A stretch of DNA of 64,000 bases from Pseudomonas reinekei (GCF_001945365.1 NZ_MSTQ01000004.1:310001-374000), one strand, 5' to 3'. Shown: positions 35,652-46,868, counted from the first letter of the stretch. Made by a program: numbers and translations. The notes: a model not told the origin generated them from the sequence alone.

Positions 35652-36359
35652 TTAAACCTTGGCGGCAACCTGTGTCGATTTGCTGCGTGGACGCAATTGT
35701 GCGGTGGCCATCGCGGTGTCGGTGACACCGGATTCGGCGCGCATGCCAGCGGCCAGGAACGGCACCATCAGACGCATGACCTGCTCGATGGAGGTGTTCA
35801 CGCCGAAATCGGTCTCGGCAATGGCGCGCAAGGCCTTGATCCCGGACATGCTGAACGCAGCGGCCCCCAGCATGAAGTGCACACGCCAGAACAACTCGAT
35901 TGGCGGAATGCGCGGCGCAGCTTCATTGACCAGCATCATGTAACGGCGAAACACCTTACCGTACATATCTTCCAGATAACGCCGCAAATGCCCCTGGCTC
36001 TGACTGAATGCCAGACCGAGCAACCGCATGAAAATGGACAGATCGTTACCACTGCGTGGCTGGACCACCAGGGCTTGCTCTACCAGGATTTCCAGCAACT
36101 CTTCAAGCGTCGGTTTGTTTTCAGGCTTGGCCTGACGACGCTCGAGCTCTTTATCAAGACTGATGCAGAACGGCCCGAGGAATCGCGAGAAGACTGCCTG
36201 AATCAGCGCTTTTTTCGACCCGAAGTGATAGTTCACCGCCGCCAGATTGACACCGGCCTTGCTGGTGATCAGACGCAACGAGGTTTCAGCGAAACCTTTT
36301 TCCGCGAACAACTGCTCGGCAGCATCGAGAATGCGTTCAACGGTTTCCGACTGGGCCAT
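35652..36359 (-). CDS. psrA: TetR-family fatty-acid regulator PsrA
   Basis: A 235-residue regulator starting at MAQSETVERILDAAEQLF (36359); a longer in-frame start would read through the operator, so I reject it. The TetR helix-turn-helix covers about residues 20-50 (LRLITSKAGVNLAAVNYHFGSKKAL). PsrA represses fadBA and itself, activates rpoS in pseudomonads, and releases DNA on binding long-chain fatty acids. Two canonical PsrA boxes lie 16-42 bp upstream, and fadBA is about 5.5 kb away. Confidence 0.93.
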   Translation of the reverse strand: MAQSETVERILDAAEQLFAEKGFAETSLRLITSKAGVNLAAVNYHFGSKKALIQAVFSRFLGPFCISLDKELERRQAKPENKPTLEELLEILVEQALVVQPRSGNDLSIFMRLLGLAFSQSQGHLRRYLEDMYGKVFRRYMMLVNEAAPRIPPIELFWRVHFMLGAAAFSMSGIKALRAIAETDFGVNTSIEQVMRLMVPFLAAGMRAESGVTDTAMATAQLRPRSKSTQVAAKV

Positions 36360-36374
36360 GGCTACTCCGCCTGA

Positions 36375-36401
36375 CAAACACTTGTTTGAAACATACGTTT
36401 C
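36375..36401. promoter_or_regulatory. Two tandem PsrA boxes upstream of psrA
   Basis: CAAAC-ACTT-GTTTG (36375-36388) and GAAAC-ATAC-GTTTC (36388-36401) both match the PsrA G/CAAAC-N2-4-GTTTG/C site and share one base. They imply autoregulation. Confidence 0.88.
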
Positions 36402-36543
36402 AGCCTGTGCCTTGTCAAGCCTGGGAGTTCGTTTTGGGAATGGTCGGTCAGACATTTAACCATACAACAGCAAAGCTTCAATCAACGGGCTGATCGACCG
36501 TCTGGCGGCCTGCAAAAAAAGGGGCATTGCCAAGAGCGTTTCA

Positions 36544-36578
36544 CTGTATATAATCCCAGTCACTGTATAAAAAGACAG
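36544..36578. promoter_or_regulatory. Two SOS (LexA) boxes upstream of lexA
   Basis: CTG-N10-CAG sites at 36544-36559 (CTGTATATAATCCCAG) and 36563-36578 (CTGTATAAAAAGACAG) lie 29 and 10 bp before the lexA ATG. Confidence 0.93.
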
Positions 36579-36588
36579 AGCGATCAAT

Positions 36589-37197
36589 ATGCTAAAGCTG
36601 ACGCCACGCCAAGCCGAGATTCTGGCCTTCATCAAACGCTGCCTGGAAGACAACGGCTACCCGCCGACCCGCGCGGAAATCGCTCAGGAGCTGGGTTTCA
36701 AATCGCCCAACGCGGCGGAAGAACACCTCAAGGCGCTGGCTCGCAAAGGCGCCATCGAGATGACCCCCGGTGCCTCCCGCGGAATCCGCATCCCCGGATT
36801 TGAAGCCAAGGCCGACGACTCCACCCTGCCAATCATTGGCCGGGTCGCCGCTGGCGCGCCCATCCTTGCCCAGCAACATGTCGAAGAATCCTGCAACATC
36901 AACCCGGCGTTCTTCCACCCTCGCGCCGATTATCTGCTGCGGGTTCATGGCATGAGCATGAAAGACGTCGGTATTTTCGACGGCGACCTGCTGGCGGTCC
37001 ACACCACTCGCGAAGCCCGCAACGGCCAGATCGTGGTAGCACGGATCGGTGACGAAGTGACCGTCAAGCGCTTCAAGCGCGATGGCAGCAAGGTCTGGCT
37101 GATCGCAGAAAACCCTGAATTTGCCCCTATCGAAGTGAACCTTAAAGATCAGGAACTGGTGATCGAAGGCTTGAGTGTCGGCGTCATTCGCCGCTAA
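36589..37197 (+). CDS. lexA: SOS repressor LexA
   Basis: A 202-residue repressor. The N-terminal winged helix (about 1-65; [23 protein letters not shown]) binds SOS boxes. The self-cleavage Ala88-Gly89 bond lies in RVAAGAPI, and the catalytic dyad is Ser123 (HGMSMKD) with Lys160 (VTVKRF). RecA filaments trigger cleavage. Two SOS boxes precede it, and sulA follows after 10 bp, so both form one SOS operon. Confidence 0.97.
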   Translation: MLKLTPRQAEILAFIKRCLEDNGYPPTRAEIAQELGFKSPNAAEEHLKALARKGAIEMTPGASRGIRIPGFEAKADDSTLPIIGRVAAGAPILAQQHVEESCNINPAFFHPRADYLLRVHGMSMKDVGIFDGDLLAVHTTREARNGQIVVARIGDEVTVKRFKRDGSKVWLIAENPEFAPIEVNLKDQELVIEGLSVGVIRR

Positions 37198-37207
37198 AGG
37201 AGGCTCT

Positions 37208-37684
37208 ATGCAGTTCCCACACACATCCCAGCAAGCCCAACTGCCTCTGCTGTTCGAAGCGTTCATGGCGCAACCGCTTGCGCCAATTCTGAAGGAAGTG
37301 GTCGAGTCGCCGTGGAGCGCCGAACCTGAAGTCTTCAGTGAATTGTCTCTGCGTGGTGCAGCCGGGAACTGCCTGAACCTTCTGGCACCAATTCTCAGGG
37401 AATTGAGTCAGGATCAGGATGCCCGCTGGCTGACGTTGATCGCCCCACCTGCCAGCCTGACTCAGGCCTGGCTACGTGACGCAGGACTCAATCGCGAACG
37501 CATCCTGCTGCTGCAACCACGCGGCACACAGAGTGCCCAGCAACTGACATGCGAGGCCCTTCGCCTGGGTCGCAGCCACACGGTTGTCAGCTGGCTGAAC
37601 CCACTGAGCACAACGTCGCGCCAACAGCTGATCAGCGCCGCCCGAACCGGGGACGCGCAAAGCCTGAATATTCGGTTGGGCTAA
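37208..37684 (+). CDS. sulA: SOS cell-division inhibitor SulA
   Basis: A 158-residue protein starting at 37208 with AGGAGG directly upstream (37199-37204). Family features are the RWLTLIAPPASLTQAWLRDAGLN core and the RSHTVVSWLNPL segment, as in SulA/RecA-like folds. SulA blocks FtsZ polymerisation until DNA damage is repaired. It shares the lexA operon and promoter. Downstream is a hairpin (37716-37739) without a T run. Confidence 0.93.
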   Translation: MQFPHTSQQAQLPLLFEAFMAQPLAPILKEVVESPWSAEPEVFSELSLRGAAGNCLNLLAPILRELSQDQDARWLTLIAPPASLTQAWLRDAGLNRERILLLQPRGTQSAQQLTCEALRLGRSHTVVSWLNPLSTTSRQQLISAARTGDAQSLNIRLG

Positions 37685-37776
37685 CATGCAAGTCGCGCAC
37701 ATTTAAGTCGTGTCGGGCTTCTCCAAGGACAGAGAAGCCGAAATGAATCGATATCAGAAAAAACCGACAGACGGGA

Positions 37777-38010
37777 TCAATGAAGGACCCGCGACCCCTC
37801 TTCCTTGTCGAGTTCACCTTCAACCAGGCGTCCAGCCATCTGCACGCCGACACTCAGCATCGCCTTGGCGACTTCTACGTGCTGACCTTGCAGAAAGGCT
37901 TTGGCGTCCGCGGAGAAATCCAAAGTAACCAGAGAACCCTCGTCCTCAGCCCTTCGCAGCTCGATACGGCCGTCTGGTAACTCGACAATTTCTAGAAAGG
38001 ACGTTGGCAT
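37777..38010 (-). CDS. Small conserved protein of unknown function
   Basis: A 77-residue soluble acidic protein (MPTSFLEIVELPDGRIELRRAEDEGSL...). No domain or motif is recognised. It follows a DUF6586-like gene (stop at 38105... on the same strand) in a short leftward group between sulA and topA, and the same arrangement is familiar from other pseudomonads. The reading frame agrees with strong Pseudomonas third-position G+C. Confidence 0.75.
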   Translation of the reverse strand: MPTSFLEIVELPDGRIELRRAEDEGSLVTLDFSADAKAFLQGQHVEVAKAMLSVGVQMAGRLVEGELDKEEGSRVLH

Positions 38011-38104
38011 AAAGGTCTGTTCTCCACGAAAGGCGGGGATTATATAGGCATCGGCCAGGCTTCGCTCGGGATCTTGACCAGATGCCGCCCCAAAACTGTT
38101 TCTT

Positions 38105-38629
38105 TCAGCACTCGTTCAGGCCTTCGCGAAAACGGATCGCCAACCCCTTCAGATTCTGACGCCAGCTCTCCAGCTCCTCACGACTCAGCTCTTCAGGCGC
38201 CTCCTCTTCGTCGAGGTTCACAGCCAGGATCAAAGGCTGCGTCACATCGCCTTTAGGCTTGTGCGGCGCCCTTGGTGGCTGAAACAGCGCCGCGTGGGCT
38301 GCCAACAGCTTGGCCAACCAGGTTTCCGGGTTGTTGGCCAGCTCAACCATCTCGGCCATTTCGGGGATAGCAATACTGTCCAGTACTTCGCGGGTCAGCA
38401 AAGACTCGGCACGGGATGCATTGGCCTGAGGCAAACGGTAAAAACCGGCTATCTCATGGCACAGCCCCAACAGCGCCCCGTACAGGTGAAACAACGCTGA
38501 TTCGCGACCCGCCTGAATCAGCGCCAGGGAATTCATCGCCCGCCCCTCTTCGGCCTTGGCGAGAGCTTCCAGCGACAGGCCGGCGAAGTAAATTTTCTGG
38601 TTGGTGCGGGTATAGAGTTCGTGGGCCAT
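38105..38629 (-). CDS. DUF6586-like conserved protein
   Basis: A 174-residue protein starting at MAHELYTRTNQKIYFAGL (38629), with GGAGG 8 bp upstream; a longer open frame runs through the topA terminator and is rejected. It is largely helical, cytosolic and without recognised catalytic motifs, ending with an acidic stretch (NLDEEEAPEELSREELES). I recall this family beside topA in Pseudomonas; its role is unknown. Confidence 0.8.
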   Translation of the reverse strand: MAHELYTRTNQKIYFAGLSLEALAKAEEGRAMNSLALIQAGRESALFHLYGALLGLCHEIAGFYRLPQANASRAESLLTREVLDSIAIPEMAEMVELANNPETWLAKLLAAHAALFQPPRAPHKPKGDVTQPLILAVNLDEEEAPEELSREELESWRQNLKGLAIRFREGLNEC

Positions 38630-38713
38630 GACGGCAGCCTCCACAACGAAATATGTGCTTGATGCAGGTCGGACAGTGTCGTGGATCACCCAAGCTGACC
38701 GCAAGCACAAAAC

Positions 38714-38756
38714 AAAAAGGCCGCATGAAAACCCGAGGGTTGTCATGCGGCCTTTT
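38714..38756. terminator. Terminator after topA
   Basis: A 14-bp stem (AAAAGGCCGCATGA with TCATGCGGCCTTTT) and a loop of about 15 nt, T runs on both sides; leftward termination of topA is most likely. Confidence 0.88.
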
Positions 38757-38771
38757 CAGTACCGCAACACT

Positions 38772-41399
38772 TTATGCTTTCGCGGCTGGTCGCTTGTCTT
38801 CGACCTTCCACTTACCGCCGTCGTAGAAAGCCTTCCAGCCTGTCGGCTTACCGTCGACTTCAGTCTGGACGTACTGTTGCTTGGTCTTGCGGCTGTAGCG
38901 AATCACGGCTGGCAGGCCATCCGGATCTTTCTTCGGCGCCTCACAAAGGAAGTGGTACTTCGGATCGATTTCATCCTTGTGCGGGATGATCTCCAGCACC
39001 AATGGAGCACGGGTCTCGCGGTTTTTCGGGAACTGGCTGGCGGCCAGGAACAACCCGGAAGCACCGTCGCGCAGGATGTAGGTGTCGTTGACCTTTTCGC
39101 ATTTCAGCTCAGGCATCTTGACCGGATCCATCTTCGGCGGCGCCGCATCACCGCTCTTCAGCAGTTTGCGGGTGTTCTTGCAGGTCGGATTGGTGCAACC
39201 GAAGAACTTGCCAAAACGGCCGGTCTTGAGCTGCATCTCGCTGCCGCACTTGTCGCATTCCAGGCTAGGTCCTTCGTAGCCCTTGATGCGATAGCTGCCT
39301 TCTTCGATTTCGTAGCCATCGCAATCCGGGTTGTTACCGCAGATGTGCAGCTTGCGCTTCTCATCGAGCAGGTAGGCATCCATGGCGGTACTGCAGATTG
39401 GGCAGCGATGCTTGCCACGCAGTACCAACGATTCCGACTCACCCTCATCGTCCGCAGCGATCTCATCGCCCGGCACCAGGTTGACGGTGGCCTTGCAGCG
39501 TTCTTTCGGCGGCAGGCTGTAGCCCGAGCAACCGAGGAACACGCCAGTCGACGCGGTGCGGATCTGCATGGGGCGGCCGCAGGTCGTGCACGGAATGTCA
39601 GTCATGACCGGCTGGTTGGCGCGCATGCCGTTTTCCGGACTTTCGGCTACTTCGAGTTTTTTCTTGAAGTCGCCGTAGAACTCATCGAGCACGTTTTTCC
39701 AGTCGCGCTCGCCCTGGGCCACGTCATCGAGATGCTCTTCCATGCCCGCGGTGAACCCGTAGTCCATCAGGTTGGAGAAGCTTTCGGCCAGACGCTCGGT
39801 AACGATGTCACCCATCTTTTCCGAGTAGAAACGACGGTTGTGCAACGCTACGTAACCGCGGTCCTGAATGGTCGAAATGATCGCAGCGTAGGTCGAAGGA
39901 CGACCGATGCCGCGTTTTTCCATTTCTTTTACCAGGCTGGCTTCCGAGTAACGCGCCGGAGGCTTGGTGAAGTGCTGGGTCGGATCAAGCTTGATCAGCT
40001 TCATCACGTCGCCCTGGGCCATGTCCGGCAGTACTTCGTCATCGCCTGGCTTGGCGATTTGCGGCATGACACGGGTGTAACCGTCGAACTTGAGGATGCG
40101 GCCCTTGGCGCGCAGCTCGAAGTCGCCGGCCCCGACAGTCACGGTGGTCGACAGGTACTGCGCTGGCAGCATCTGGCAAGCGAGGAACTGGCGCCAGATC
40201 AGCTCGTAGAGGCGCTCAGCGTCACGTTCCATGCCCGACAGCTTGCTTGGCTCAGTGTTGGCGTCAGACGGACGAATCGCTTCGTGAGCCTCTTGTGCGC
40301 CTTCCTTGCTGCTATAGACGTTCGGGGTTTCCGGCAGGTACTTCTTGCCGAACTCGCTTTCAATGTAGGTCCGCGCCATCGCCACGGCATCGGTCGACAA
40401 GTTGGTGGAGTCAGTACGCATGTAAGTGATGTAGCCGGCTTCGTACAGACGCTGGGCCATCATCATGGTTTTCTTCACACCGAAGCCCAGGCGGTTACTC
40501 GCGGCCTGCTGCAGGGTGGACGTGATGAACGGCGCCGACGGCTTGCTGCTGGTCGGCTTGTCTTCGCGCTTGACGATGCTGTAACTGGAAGCCTTGAGCT
40601 TCTCCAGCGCGGCCATTGCCTGGGCTTCGTTGAGCGGCTTGAAGGCTTCGCCTTTCTCGCGAGCGACGTCGAAACGTACGCTGGCGCCTTTGGCTGTGCC
40701 GAGGTCGGCGTGAACTTCCCAGTACTCTTCCGGGATGAACGCGCGGATTTCGCGCTCACGCTCAACCACCAGCTTCACTGCAACCGACTGTACGCGACCG
40801 GCGGACAGGCCACGGGCGATCTTGGCCCACAGCAGCGGCGACACCATGTAGCCCACGACGCGGTCGAGGAAGCGTCGCGCCTGTTGCGCATTGACGCGGT
40901 CGATATCCAGCTCGCCCGGCTTGGAGAAAGCTTCCTGAATCGCCTTCTTGGTAATTTCGTTGAACACCACGCGCTTGTAGCGGGTGTCGTCACCACCGAT
41001 GGCTTCGCGCAGGTGCCAGGCAATGGCTTCCCCCTCGCGATCCAAGTCGGTTGCGAGATAGATGGTGTCAGCATCCTTGGCGAGCCGGCGCAGCTCTTCG
41101 ATGACCTTTTCCTTGCCCGGAAGGATCTCGTACTTGGCTTTCCAGCCATGATCGGGATCGACCCCCATGCGGGCTACCAGCTGCTTGCGCGCCTTTTCTT
41201 TCGGCGACAAGGCCGGCGCTTCGCCCGCAACAGCCTTGCCGCGCTTGGCAGCTGGTTCTTTGCTGGCGCTAGCCGAACCGCTGGTGGGCAGGTCTCGGAT
41301 ATGGCCGATACTCGACTTCACCACGTATTCGTTGCCCAAATACTTGTTGATGGTCTTGGCCTTAGCCGGGGATTCCACAATGACCAGCGATTTGCCCAT
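38772..41399 (-). CDS. topA: DNA topoisomerase I
   Basis: An 875-residue type IA topoisomerase that relaxes negative supercoils. The start at 41399 ([20 protein letters not shown]) is the family N-terminus. The TOPRIM domain has [16 protein letters not shown]; the active-site tyrosine lies in [14 protein letters not shown]. The C-terminal zinc domains are visible ([24 protein letters not shown]...CTNPTC), followed by a basic tail ([10 protein letters not shown]). An inserted linker near residues 40-65 ([19 protein letters not shown]) is low-complexity. Confidence 0.97.
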   Translation of the reverse strand: MGKSLVIVESPAKAKTINKYLGNEYVVKSSIGHIRDLPTSGSASASKEPAAKRGKAVAGEAPALSPKEKARKQLVARMGVDPDHGWKAKYEILPGKEKVIEELRRLAKDADTIYLATDLDREGEAIAWHLREAIGGDDTRYKRVVFNEITKKAIQEAFSKPGELDIDRVNAQQARRFLDRVVGYMVSPLLWAKIARGLSAGRVQSVAVKLVVEREREIRAFIPEEYWEVHADLGTAKGASVRFDVAREKGEAFKPLNEAQAMAALEKLKASSYSIVKREDKPTSSKPSAPFITSTLQQAASNRLGFGVKKTMMMAQRLYEAGYITYMRTDSTNLSTDAVAMARTYIESEFGKKYLPETPNVYSSKEGAQEAHEAIRPSDANTEPSKLSGMERDAERLYELIWRQFLACQMLPAQYLSTTVTVGAGDFELRAKGRILKFDGYTRVMPQIAKPGDDEVLPDMAQGDVMKLIKLDPTQHFTKPPARYSEASLVKEMEKRGIGRPSTYAAIISTIQDRGYVALHNRRFYSEKMGDIVTERLAESFSNLMDYGFTAGMEEHLDDVAQGERDWKNVLDEFYGDFKKKLEVAESPENGMRANQPVMTDIPCTTCGRPMQIRTASTGVFLGCSGYSLPPKERCKATVNLVPGDEIAADDEGESESLVLRGKHRCPICSTAMDAYLLDEKRKLHICGNNPDCDGYEIEEGSYRIKGYEGPSLECDKCGSEMQLKTGRFGKFFGCTNPTCKNTRKLLKSGDAAPPKMDPVKMPELKCEKVNDTYILRDGASGLFLAASQFPKNRETRAPLVLEIIPHKDEIDPKYHFLCEAPKKDPDGLPAVIRYSRKTKQQYVQTEVDGKPTGWKAFYDGGKWKVEDKRPAAKA

Positions 41400-41513
41400 G
41401 GATCGGAAAATTCCTGAATTCGAGAAGTGAAAGGCGGTTGGCGCCTGACGCGGCACCGCTATATATAGTGGCAACAAGGTGAGGTCAAGCGCAGGGTTTT
41501 GCGCGAACTCAGC

Positions 41514-41750
41514 TTATGGCTTGGTAAAAAGGCTTTCTTCGACCTGCACCAAAGCAAAGCGTGGCACCTGTTCGCCGTCAACCTCGACGGACTCCAGGAA
41601 CATGCTCAAGGGACGCACCCAAAAGCCGTAATCGCCATACAGGGCTTGGTAGAAGACCACTTCTTCTTCGGTTTCCGAATGCCGCGCAACACTGAAAACG
41701 CGGTATTGCGGACCTTTATAATGTTGGTAGAGCCCAGGTTGTATCGGCAT
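41514..41750 (-). CDS. DUF1653 domain protein
   Basis: A 78-residue protein starting at MPIQPGLYQHYKGPQYRV (41750), with GAGGG 8 bp upstream. The GLYQHYKG...YRVFSVARHSETEEEVVFYQALYGDYG pattern fits the DUF1653 family of small beta-rich proteins of unknown role. It lies between topA and fadA on the same strand, downstream of the fadBA terminator. Confidence 0.85.
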   Translation of the reverse strand: MPIQPGLYQHYKGPQYRVFSVARHSETEEEVVFYQALYGDYGFWVRPLSMFLESVEVDGEQVPRFALVQVEESLFTKP

Positions 41751-41801
41751 GCTTTGGCCCTCACTCAAATTTTTTCAAAATAAAAACAAAAATAAATCCG
41801 G

Positions 41802-41831
41802 AAAAACAAAAACCGGGGCACTTGGCCCCGG
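41802..41831 (-). terminator. Terminator after fadBA
   Basis: CCGGGGC / GCCCCGG stem (41813-41819, 41825-41831) with ACTTG loop; read leftward it ends in TTTTTGTTTTT. Confidence 0.9.
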
Positions 41832-41849
41832 CTTCCATCAACGAGACGC

Positions 41850-43040
<1,191 letters not shown>

Positions 43041-43054
43041 CTAGTTGGGGGCGC

Positions 43055-45202
43055 TTAACCGAAGAAGCTCTGGCCGTTTTTGGCCATTTCGCGCAGCTTC
43101 GCGGTCGGGTGGTACAGCGCGCCCAAATCAGCGTACTGGTCAGCCAGGGCAACGAACTCTGCCACACCGATCGAGTCGATGTAGCGCAGCGCACCGCCAC
43201 GGAATGGAGGGAAACCAATACCGTAGACCAGCCCCATGTCGGCTTCGGCGGCGGTTTCGACGATACCGTCTTCCAGGCAACGCACGGTTTCCAGGCACAG
43301 CGGGATCATCATCCAGTTGATGATGTCTTCGTCGGTGACTTCGCGCTGCTCGAACACGATTGGCTTGAGAACTTCCAGTACCGATGGATCGGCAACCTTC
43401 TTCTGCTTGCCTTTCTTGTCGGTCTCATAGGCGTAGAAGCCCTTGCCATTCTTCTGGCCCAGCCGCTTGGCTTCGTAGAGCACGTCAACGGCCGAACGGC
43501 GGTCGTCTTTCATGCGGTCCGGGAAGCCCTCAGCCATCACGTCACGACCGTGGTGACCGGTGTCGATGCCGACCACGTCCATCAGGTACGCCGGGCCCAT
43601 AGGCCAGCCGAATTTTTCCATGATCTTGTCGATTCGGACGAAGTCCACACCGGCGCTGACCAGCTTGGCGAAACCACCGAAGTACGGGAACAGCACGCGG
43701 TTGACCAGGAAGCCCGGGCAGTCGTTGACGACGATCGGGTTCTTGCCCATTTTCTTGGCGTAGGCAACGGTGGTGGCAACAGCCAGCTCGCTGGACTTCT
43801 CGCCACGGATCACTTCAACCAGCGGCATCATGTGCACCGGGTTGAAGAAGTGCATGCCGACGAAGTTTTCCGGACGCTTGAGGGCTTTGGCCAGCAAGGT
43901 GATGGAAATGGTCGAGGTGTTCGAGGCGAGGATGGTGTCCTCTTTGACCTTGTCTTCAACTTCTGCCAGTACGGCTTGCTTGACCTTCGGGTTCTCGACA
44001 ACTGCTTCCACCACCAGGTCCACGTGACCGAAGTCGCCGTAAGACAGGGTTGGGCGGATGCCGTTGAGCACTTCAGCCATTTTCGCGGCGGTCATGCGGC
44101 CTTTATCAACGCGGCCAACCAGCAGCTTGGCAGCTTCGGCCAGGCCCTGTTCGATACCGGCTTCGTTGATGTCCTTCATCAGGATCGGCGTGCCTTTGGA
44201 CGCCGACTGATAGGCGATGCCGCCACCCATGATGCCGGCGCCCAATACGGCGGCCTGCTTCACGTCCTTGGCGATTTCGTCGTAGGCCTTGGCCTTTTTC
44301 TTCAGCTCCTGATCGTTCAGGAACAGACCGATCAAGCTCTGCGCGGCAGAGGTCTTGGCCAGTTTGACGAAACCTGCCGCTTCGACTTCCAGCGCCTTGT
44401 CGCGACCGAAGTTCGCGGCTTTCTGGATGGTCTTGATCGCTTCCACCGGCGCCGGGTAGTTCGGGCCAGCCTGGCCAGCCACGAAACCTTTGGCGGTTTC
44501 GAAAGCCATCATTTGTTCGATAGCGTTCAGCTTGAGTTTTTCAAGCTTCGGCTGACGCTTGGCCTTGTAGTCGAACTCGCCGGAGATGGCGCGCTTGATC
44601 ATTTCGAGGGCAGCTTCCTGCAGCTTCTCAGGAGCAACCACAGCATCGACGGCGCCGACTTTCAGCGCGTCTTCAGGACGGTTTTCCTTGCCGGAGGCGA
44701 TCCATTCGATGGCGTTGTCGGCACCGATCAGGCGCGGCAGGCGTACGGTACCGCCGAAGCCCGGGTAGATACCCAGCTTGACTTCCGGCAGACCGATCTT
44801 GGCCTTGGTGGACATGACGCGGTAGTCCGCCGCCAGGCACATTTCCAGACCACCACCCAACGCGATGCCGTTGATGGCAACAACTGTCGGGACGCTGAGG
44901 TCTTCGAAATCGCTGAAAATCTTGTTGGCTTCGAGGTTGCCTGCAACAAGCTCTGCATCCGGCAGCTTGAAGTTGTCGACAAATTCGGTGATGTCGGCGC
45001 CGACGATGAACACGTCTTTGCCACTGCTGACGATCACACCCTTGATCGAAGCATCTGCCTTGATGGTGTCTACGGCCTGACGCAGTTCGTTCAGGGTTAG
45101 ACGGTTGAACTTGTTGACGGACTCACCCTTGAGGTCGAACTTCAGTTCGACAATGCCACTTTCAAGAGCCTTAACCGTGATGGCTTTACCTTCGTAAATC
45201 AT
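43055..45202 (-). CDS. fadB: Fatty-acid oxidation complex subunit alpha FadB
   Basis: A 715-residue protein with enoyl-CoA hydratase/isomerase (1-190; [20 protein letters not shown]) and 3-hydroxyacyl-CoA dehydrogenase (310-700; [33 protein letters not shown]) domains. Start at the ATG 45202, GGAGATC upstream; a TTG directly before would add one residue. It assembles with FadA for beta-oxidation. PsrA-type half-sites with unusual spacing lie upstream (45352-45378). Confidence 0.97.
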   Translation of the reverse strand: MIYEGKAITVKALESGIVELKFDLKGESVNKFNRLTLNELRQAVDTIKADASIKGVIVSSGKDVFIVGADITEFVDNFKLPDAELVAGNLEANKIFSDFEDLSVPTVVAINGIALGGGLEMCLAADYRVMSTKAKIGLPEVKLGIYPGFGGTVRLPRLIGADNAIEWIASGKENRPEDALKVGAVDAVVAPEKLQEAALEMIKRAISGEFDYKAKRQPKLEKLKLNAIEQMMAFETAKGFVAGQAGPNYPAPVEAIKTIQKAANFGRDKALEVEAAGFVKLAKTSAAQSLIGLFLNDQELKKKAKAYDEIAKDVKQAAVLGAGIMGGGIAYQSASKGTPILMKDINEAGIEQGLAEAAKLLVGRVDKGRMTAAKMAEVLNGIRPTLSYGDFGHVDLVVEAVVENPKVKQAVLAEVEDKVKEDTILASNTSTISITLLAKALKRPENFVGMHFFNPVHMMPLVEVIRGEKSSELAVATTVAYAKKMGKNPIVVNDCPGFLVNRVLFPYFGGFAKLVSAGVDFVRIDKIMEKFGWPMGPAYLMDVVGIDTGHHGRDVMAEGFPDRMKDDRRSAVDVLYEAKRLGQKNGKGFYAYETDKKGKQKKVADPSVLEVLKPIVFEQREVTDEDIINWMMIPLCLETVRCLEDGIVETAAEADMGLVYGIGFPPFRGGALRYIDSIGVAEFVALADQYADLGALYHPTAKLREMAKNGQSFFG

Positions 45203-45351
45203 CAACTGATCTCCACGATATGGAAGCTGAACAGTACACGTCGGACGCAGGCGAATGGCTCGGCAGGGACGTTAAACGTCGATGCTACGCCCATTCCCCC
45301 GGCACACCCGCCAACGCGATAGTCGGGATTCTGTAGGAGCGGTCTGAAATA

Positions 45352-45378
45352 CAAACGCTCAATTCATACGCCCGTTTG
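45352..45378. promoter_or_regulatory. PsrA-like half-sites upstream of fadBA, atypical spacing
   Basis: CAAAC (45352-45356) and GTTTG (45374-45378) are inverted but 17 bp apart instead of 2-4. PsrA is known to repress fadBA in Pseudomonas, so this is a possible but non-canonical operator. Confidence 0.35.
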
Positions 45379-45563
45379 ATTTGGGTATGCCACCTTCACG
45401 GAATTTCCGACAATTGTCAATCGCCCAAAATGCGGGTTGAAACGCGACTTTGCAGTCATTTCCGTATGACGAAGATCTCTAACACGCGGGTGCATGTGCT
45501 GCCATTCATAGAATCAATCATTAGAAAAGTCGCCCTAATTCCCTGCAGTCTTTGTTTAACAAG

Positions 45564-45570
45564 CTACGCT
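45564..45570 (+). promoter_or_regulatory. Possible -10 element of the intergenic sRNA
   Basis: CTACGCT matches five of seven bases of the RpoS-type CTATACT. No good -35 is seen, as is common for RpoS promoters. A start near A45577 would fit. Confidence 0.4.
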
Positions 45571-45576
45571 GGCGGG

Positions 45577-45690
45577 ACTCGAGAGAAAAATTTTTGAACG
45601 CTGCGGTGAACACCCAGCGTAAGATCTGCCCAAACCGAGTTACCGGCCTGCCTGGCCAACCCCGCCCGATGCTTGATGTCGGGCTTTTTA
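45577..45690 (+). ncRNA. Candidate small RNA between fadB and 45727
   Basis: The 524-bp gap 45203-45726 has no convincing gene. On the plus strand it contains a promoter-like CTACGCT, a stable hairpin ACGCTG-C-GGT-GAAC-ACC-CAGCGT (45598-45620), a second possible stem (GGCC...GGCC, about 45644-45656) and a strong terminator GCCCGA/TCGGGC plus TTTTT (45664-45689). No plus-strand gene lies upstream to need this terminator, so an sRNA of about 114 nt is the simplest reading. Identity with a known Pseudomonas sRNA was not established. Confidence 0.6.
45664..45689 (+). terminator. Plus-strand terminator in the fadB intergenic region
   Basis: GCCCGA (45664-45669) and TCGGGC (45679-45684) with a 9-nt loop, followed by TTTTT. 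On the minus strand no T run follows, so it acts rightward. Confidence 0.85.
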
Positions 45691-45726
45691 TTGCCTGGGA
45701 ATTAAGACCTGCGGGAGGTCTGTATC

Positions 45727-46164
45727 TCAGGCGAGAGCTTTGAGGGTGGCGTCGATGTGCTGCAGAACCTCGGCTTCGCCTTTCTCGCCCCAGTACAAGG
45801 TAATCATCTGCTTGTCGGCTTCAACCTTGTAGACGTTGTCCGGCAACTTTTCGAAATGAATCAGCAGCGCCGGTTCCTCGCAGACCTCCTGCCATTGATT
45901 CACCCATACACCTGGCGCCTTCTGCCAATAACTCCAGCATGCCAGCTGACTGCCGCGCCGCGGTCGATGGTACTGGGCGCACGGGTTTGGCGGTTCCTGA
46001 CCGAGCCAGTGCGGCCACTCCTGAGGCGCCAGTTGCATGGCCAGGCCCATGCGCCGCGCCTCCATGCGCAGAGCCATCCGGCCGCTCTGATGACGCGAGG
46101 GACGCAACCATGCCAGTGGACTGAGCACCACCAACAGGATTGACACCACTATCCAGACCGTCAT
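45727..46164 (-). CDS. Membrane-anchored protein of unknown function
   Basis: A 145-residue protein starting at MTVWIVVSILLVVLSPLAWL (46164), with GGGAG 7 bp upstream. One N-terminal membrane segment (2-22) is followed by a basic stretch (RPSRHQSGRMALRMEARRMG) and a soluble domain containing Trp-rich segments (CWSYWQKAPGVWVNQWQEVCEE). No family recognised. It diverges from uspA. Confidence 0.8.
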   Translation of the reverse strand: MTVWIVVSILLVVLSPLAWLRPSRHQSGRMALRMEARRMGLAMQLAPQEWPHWLGQEPPNPCAQYHRPRRGSQLACWSYWQKAPGVWVNQWQEVCEEPALLIHFEKLPDNVYKVEADKQMITLYWGEKGEAEVLQHIDATLKALA

Positions 46165-46268
46165 ATCTGTACTCCCGATTTTGAATGAGCGCATTGAATG
46201 ACTTTGGAACCAATGCGCTTGAAACCAGCCATACTTACCAATATTGCATCCCTCAGGAGGAGCACCTC

Positions 46269-46709
46269 ATGCCCTACCACCATATTCTGGTCGCTGTAGA
46301 TCTAACCGAAGAGTGCGACCCTGTAATCCATCGCGCTCGCGAGCTGTCGGTGAGCAACGGTGCGAAGTTGTCCCTGGTTCACATCGTCGAACCCATGGCC
46401 ATGGCCTTCGGCGGCGATGTGCCGATGGATCTGTCACAACTGCAACAACAGCAGTTCGATCAGGCCAAGGAGCGCCTTGAGCATTTGAAACGCAAATACT
46501 CCGAACTCGAAGGTGCCAACTGCCAACTGACTTATGGCCAGCCACGCCAGGAGATCCATCATTTCGCCAAGGAACAGCAATGCGATCTGATCGTGGTAGG
46601 CAGCCATGGCCGACACGGCCTGGCGCTACTGCTGGGGTCCACTGCCAATGACGTGCTGCACGGCGCACCTTGCGATGTGCTGGCGGTGCGACTGCAAAGC
46701 AAAAGCTGA
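46269..46709 (+). CDS. Universal stress protein (UspA family)
   Basis: A 146-residue single-domain Usp. It starts at 46269 with AGGAGGAG (46255-46262) upstream; family motifs are HHILVAVDLTEECDPVI at the N-terminus and the ATP-binding-type GSHGRHGLALLLGSTANDVL near the C-terminus. Usp proteins aid survival in stationary phase and anaerobic stress, but targets are unknown. A REP-like pair and a terminator follow. Confidence 0.93.
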   Translation: MPYHHILVAVDLTEECDPVIHRARELSVSNGAKLSLVHIVEPMAMAFGGDVPMDLSQLQQQQFDQAKERLEHLKRKYSELEGANCQLTYGQPRQEIHHFAKEQQCDLIVVGSHGRHGLALLLGSTANDVLHGAPCDVLAVRLQSKS

Positions 46710-46716
46710 AGCGCCC

Positions 46717-46801
46717 CCTGCAGGAGCCGGCTTGCTGGCGATGCGGACGACACAAACTGCACCGCGGCGATGCCATTGCCAACAAACCAGCGCCTGCAAA
46801 G
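46717..46801. repeat. Degenerate REPIN after uspA
   Basis: The left arm CTGCAGGAGCCGGCTTGCTG (46718-46737) and right arm AACAAACCAGCGCCTGCAAA (46781-46800) are an imperfect inverted pair. Confidence 0.6.
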
Positions 46802-46816
46802 GACCGCATTCCCTAT

Positions 46817-46856
46817 GAAAAGCCCGGCGTTCATCTCTGAGCGCCGGGCTTTTTTA
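46817..46856. terminator. Terminator between uspA and uup
   Basis: AGCCCGGCG (46821-46829) / CGCCGGGCT (46842-46850) with a TTTTTT run at right and AAAA at left, so it can serve both convergent genes. Confidence 0.88.
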
Positions 46857-46868
46857 TTACAGGATCAA

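Noticed and set aside
37716..37739. GGCTTCTC/GAGAAGCC hairpin after sulA as a rho-independent terminator
   Set aside because: No T run follows on either strand, so I did not call a terminator, although it may still be an RNA structure.
38628..41417. A 929-residue plus-strand open frame opposite topA
   Set aside because: Shadow frame of high-G+C coding sequence; topA is unmistakable on the other strand.
45376..45743. Short plus-strand open frames in the fadB upstream gap
   Set aside because: No ribosome sites, poor codon use, and they run across the sRNA hairpins and terminator.
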